Below, in pieces: positions 61,623 to 64,000 of a stretch of DNA of 64,000 nt. Numbering within the stretch: position 1 is the stretch's first letter; the number at the start of each line of letters is the position of its first letter. Where the stretch lies: contig NW_013524649.1 of assembly GCF_000250985.1 (NCBI RefSeq), positions 254,258-318,257 on the forward strand, given 5' to 3'. Source of the stretch: Nematocida parisii ERTm1 (lineage: Eukaryota > Microsporidia). Below the pieces are notes generated by a model, which was not told the origin of the DNA, ran no database searches, and saw nothing but the letters and a program-made list of their open reading frames with translations. Both the position numbers and the translations under genes were made by a program.

Positions 61623-64000
61623 TTAGGCATAGATCATCCTAGGATCAAAACCAACACTATTAATCAATATTTGTATAATCTTATTGTATTTTTCAGTACG
61701 TTCATCATCATTATTACATAATATAATTCTATTAGCATCTAAACAATTAAATATGAGGTTCAGATTTTCAATACTCCATTGAATATCTTCTTTATCTTCT
61801 ATTCTAAGATAATTATTATCTATAATATTGAATAATTTTGACAAGCATTCCCCTTTATCATGTAAATTCTCGTATGAAAACATATTAAAAACCCAAGCCA
61901 AGTAGATATTTGTTACTCTATACTTATCTAGTTCATTAAATGAGAACTGAATAATATCGATTATCTCATTAAATGTGTCAATTTTAGGTTTGGTTGTATG
62001 GTCTAAATAATAAAGTATATCCTTAATCATAGAGTGATAATTATTGATCAAGTTATACCATTCATCTGATTTACTTACTGTTTTCATTAGCTCGGTAAAA
62101 CAGTATGTAAAGTTATCATCTACAGCGTTTGTAGATAGAAACAATGCTTGGCATAGTAGTTTAAACGACTCAGCAATGTGTATTTCTATACCATAGATCC
62201 AGATGTCCTTATCAATTTTTGTATAATATTCTTTAGCCTTTGGATTGAAAAAATAGCCTTGTAATATACTATTTCTTATATAAAAGTGATCCATTTTATG
62301 ACTTCCTATAATATTGTCTGTCATTCGGATTAGTGAGGGGTCAGCCATATCCGGATTAACATATAACATCAAGAAGTATGTAACAATATATTTCATGTGA
62401 TCAGCCGAATCAATTCTTCCGTATAAAAATATAGTAAGTACACCTCTGTAACTATTGGCAGCAATACTATTTAAAATTATGCTTTTAACAGAATCTTCCT
62501 CGTACACACAATTACTTTGTATTTTAGCGAACTCTACAGAAATGTAATGCCTAATTATACATTCTATATAATTATTTGGATTATCATATGCATTCCAGAT
62601 TTCAGTGAGCTTCTCTTTAATAATTGGTTTATTTTCATTCAATATTGAATTCCCTAATAGATCTAGTCTGCATTGATGTTCTTCTATATGTATTGATAGC
62701 CTTCCACATACCATCTCATCTATGTAAGCTAGATCAAAATTATCAAAACTATCAAAAAAGTCAATTGTTTTATCCACACGCGTTTCTGCTCTAAACCAGT
62801 TAGAATGTATTTTAAGATTCTTGTTCTTTGACAGTGCATTAATTAATGCAGATAGATGGTTTTCTATATCAATCTCTTCACCTGTTTCATCATTATCACG
62901 CGCAATTATCATATTCTCGAGTTCTTTAAGCACTTCTTCTATGTTTCCAGTTATATCTGACATAACATATAGCATGTTTAACAAACCGGTTGCCAATTGA
63001 TTCTTTCCTTCTCTGGTATACACAATCTTATCATTCTTTGAGCTTGCTATTACTCTGCACCAATCCTGCTGCATCTCGCGGCTAGTATTCTCTGTTGGCA
63101 CCGGATATTTCTCAAAAAATTGTTTTAGTGGCTCTGTTTCTTTTTTTGTTGGCAGATGGTCTGTGGTGTACCTTTTCGTTTCTGAGTCATACATTAAACA
63201 GCACACCAGTCCCAATATAGTTACTTCCACTTGATTAATGTACATTTGGGCATCATCATCTATTTCTCTGCCATTTTCTCTATCATATGCCTTTACTCGC
63301 GTATATGTTGGTAGCTCTACTGAATCAATAAAAGGGCAATTTCTATACCTGTCTATTGTTTCCTTAAGATTACAAATGGCCACTGTATGGTTTTTTAACC
63401 CCCAAAGTGCATTTCTTCTTATAAAATATTTTCCAAGCACTTCATCGCGCATTGCCATATTTTCTAGTGCAAATTCAGTATCCCTTATTTGCTCAGTCAA
63501 GAGAGTGTACACGGCCCTTATAAACTCAATGTACTTGTCTGGTGTATCAATAAACTCGTATATGTACGACTGTACAAGAAACGGTGGTTTGTTCAAAAAT
63601 TCTCCTGTATTAAACTCCTCATATGTAGTTGGTTCAATAAATATTTCTACTAAATTGCCAGGATTTGCATTGGCATTGTTTATATTCATTTTCAGAAATC
63701 TAATAAGACTTACTAAATCTTTGCTTGATTCCTCCTGATTAATATACGTGGTTGTTCTATCTGCGCTTTTCAGAACAAGTAGATATTTCTCTTCTATGTT
63801 ATATATTTCGATAGGAACGTCTACCCTCTCAGACAAAAGAAAAATAGCTGCTAGAATGTACATACACTCTGGCTGTACTTTATTTTTTATTAAGAATGAA
63901 GTAAATTCATCTGATTCATCTGATTCAATAGAAAGTATTCCTTCTGAAGATGGGAACATTTTAATTAAATGTGTATGGAACTGAGTGTAATATTCTTTAT
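61623..64000 (-). CDS. large secreted gene-family protein, member B, N-terminus cut by window edge
   Basis: The frame is open from the right edge to the stop at 61623, so the start lies outside. The first in-window codons (YYTQFHTHLIKMFPSSEG) align with YLIRFHTQLINMFPSTDK of member A at about residue 120, so roughly 120 residues including a presumed signal peptide are missing. An internal Met at 63959 should not be taken as the start. Shared blocks: CMYILAAIFLLSERVDVPI, FLVQSYIYEFIDTPDKYIEF, CPFIDSVELPTY, VKAYDREN, YTTDHLPTKKETEPLKQFF and MQQDWCRV. The C-terminal about 300 residues diverge strongly from member A. Likely secreted; function unknown. Confidence 0.85.
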   Translation of the reverse strand, partial: KEYYTQFHTHLIKMFPSSEGILSIESDESDEFTSFLIKNKVQPECMYILAAIFLLSERVDVPIEIYNIEEKYLLVLKSADRTTTYINQEESSKDLVSLIRFLKMNINNANANPGNLVEIFIEPTTYEEFNTGEFLNKPPFLVQSYIYEFIDTPDKYIEFIRAVYTLLTEQIRDTEFALENMAMRDEVLGKYFIRRNALWGLKNHTVAICNLKETIDRYRNCPFIDSVELPTYTRVKAYDRENGREIDDDAQMYINQVEVTILGLVCCLMYDSETKRYTTDHLPTKKETEPLKQFFEKYPVPTENTSREMQQDWCRVIASSKNDKIVYTREGKNQLATGLLNMLYVMSDITGNIEEVLKELENMIIARDNDETGEEIDIENHLSALINALSKNKNLKIHSNWFRAETRVDKTIDFFDSFDNFDLAYIDEMVCGRLSIHIEEHQCRLDLLGNSILNENKPIIKEKLTEIWNAYDNPNNYIECIIRHYISVEFAKIQSNCVYEEDSVKSIILNSIAANSYRGVLTIFLYGRIDSADHMKYIVTYFLMLYVNPDMADPSLIRMTDNIIGSHKMDHFYIRNSILQGYFFNPKAKEYYTKIDKDIWIYGIEIHIAESFKLLCQALFLSTNAVDDNFTYCFTELMKTVSKSDEWYNLINNYHSMIKDILYYLDHTTKPKIDTFNEIIDIIQFSFNELDKYRVTNIYLAWVFNMFSYENLHDKGECLSKLFNIIDNNYLRIEDKEDIQWSIENLNLIFNCLDANRIILCNNDDERTEKYNKIIQILINSVGFDPRMIYA

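Overview
The window is compact, AT-rich nuclear DNA from a eukaryote, almost certainly a microsporidian. It is most likely close to Nematocida, but that genus call is inference from overall character, not from a marker gene. Supporting signs are shortened versions of universal eukaryotic proteins, no visible introns, short gaps between genes on both strands, start codons directly behind T-rich tracts, three tRNA genes without introns, and a pair of large secreted paralogs of the kind expanded in microsporidia.

Layout. 1-5.4 kb: a membrane-anchored protein cut by the left edge, a likely INCENP/Sli15 recognised by its C-terminal IN-box, and LSM2. 5.4-15.4 kb: pyruvate kinase, choline/ethanolamine kinase, a possible Rrp7 fragment, SUA5, a degenerate endonuclease III-like protein, a kinesin, eIF4E, CTU1/NCS6 and a YIF1-like protein. 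Four of these genes (choline kinase, kinesin, CTU1, YIF1-like) each carry one single-base frameshift. 15.6-22.7 kb: a paladin-like phosphatase, an exosome RNase PH-fold subunit, LUC7, tRNA-Glu, MAK16 and fibrillarin. 22.9-33.6 kb: a choline-transporter-like protein, an ADA3-like protein, a SEN1-type helicase, V-ATPase subunit B and HAP5/NF-YC. Two copies of a 136-bp repeat lie here, each downstream of a plus-strand gene.

33.6-36 kb is gene-poor and holds one decayed gene: a single 197-codon frame with four internal stops. 36-45 kb: ribosomal P1, a tail-anchored J protein, PAB1, tRNA-Ala, a USO1-like protein, thioredoxin reductase, RAD14/XPA, UFD1 and a miniature FAD-only relative of thioredoxin reductase. 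45-57.5 kb: VPS53, GOT1, importin beta, TAF6, casein kinase II beta, tRNA-Ile, several unrecognised membrane proteins, and many AT-rich simple or tandem repeats including a 30-bp minisatellite. 57.8-64 kb: two adjacent members of a large secreted gene family, the second cut by the right edge.

Most genes are housekeeping: ribosome biogenesis (MAK16, fibrillarin, P1), RNA handling (LSM2, LUC7, exosome, SEN1, PAB1), tRNA modification (SUA5, CTU1), vesicle traffic (USO1-like, YIF1-like, GOT1, VPS53), transcription (TAF6, HAP5, ADA3-like), repair (RAD14) and redox. A choline-transporter-like protein and choline kinase together suggest uptake and phosphorylation of choline for phospholipid synthesis. 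There is no operon in the bacterial sense, but two same-strand neighbours touch (TAATG overlap; TAA directly followed by ATG). No complete new multi-gene system stands out. The most unusual items are the secreted paralog pair, the stop-riddled relic, the 136-bp repeat, the dead endonuclease III-like protein, the mini thioredoxin reductase and a recurring AACCCGA motif.
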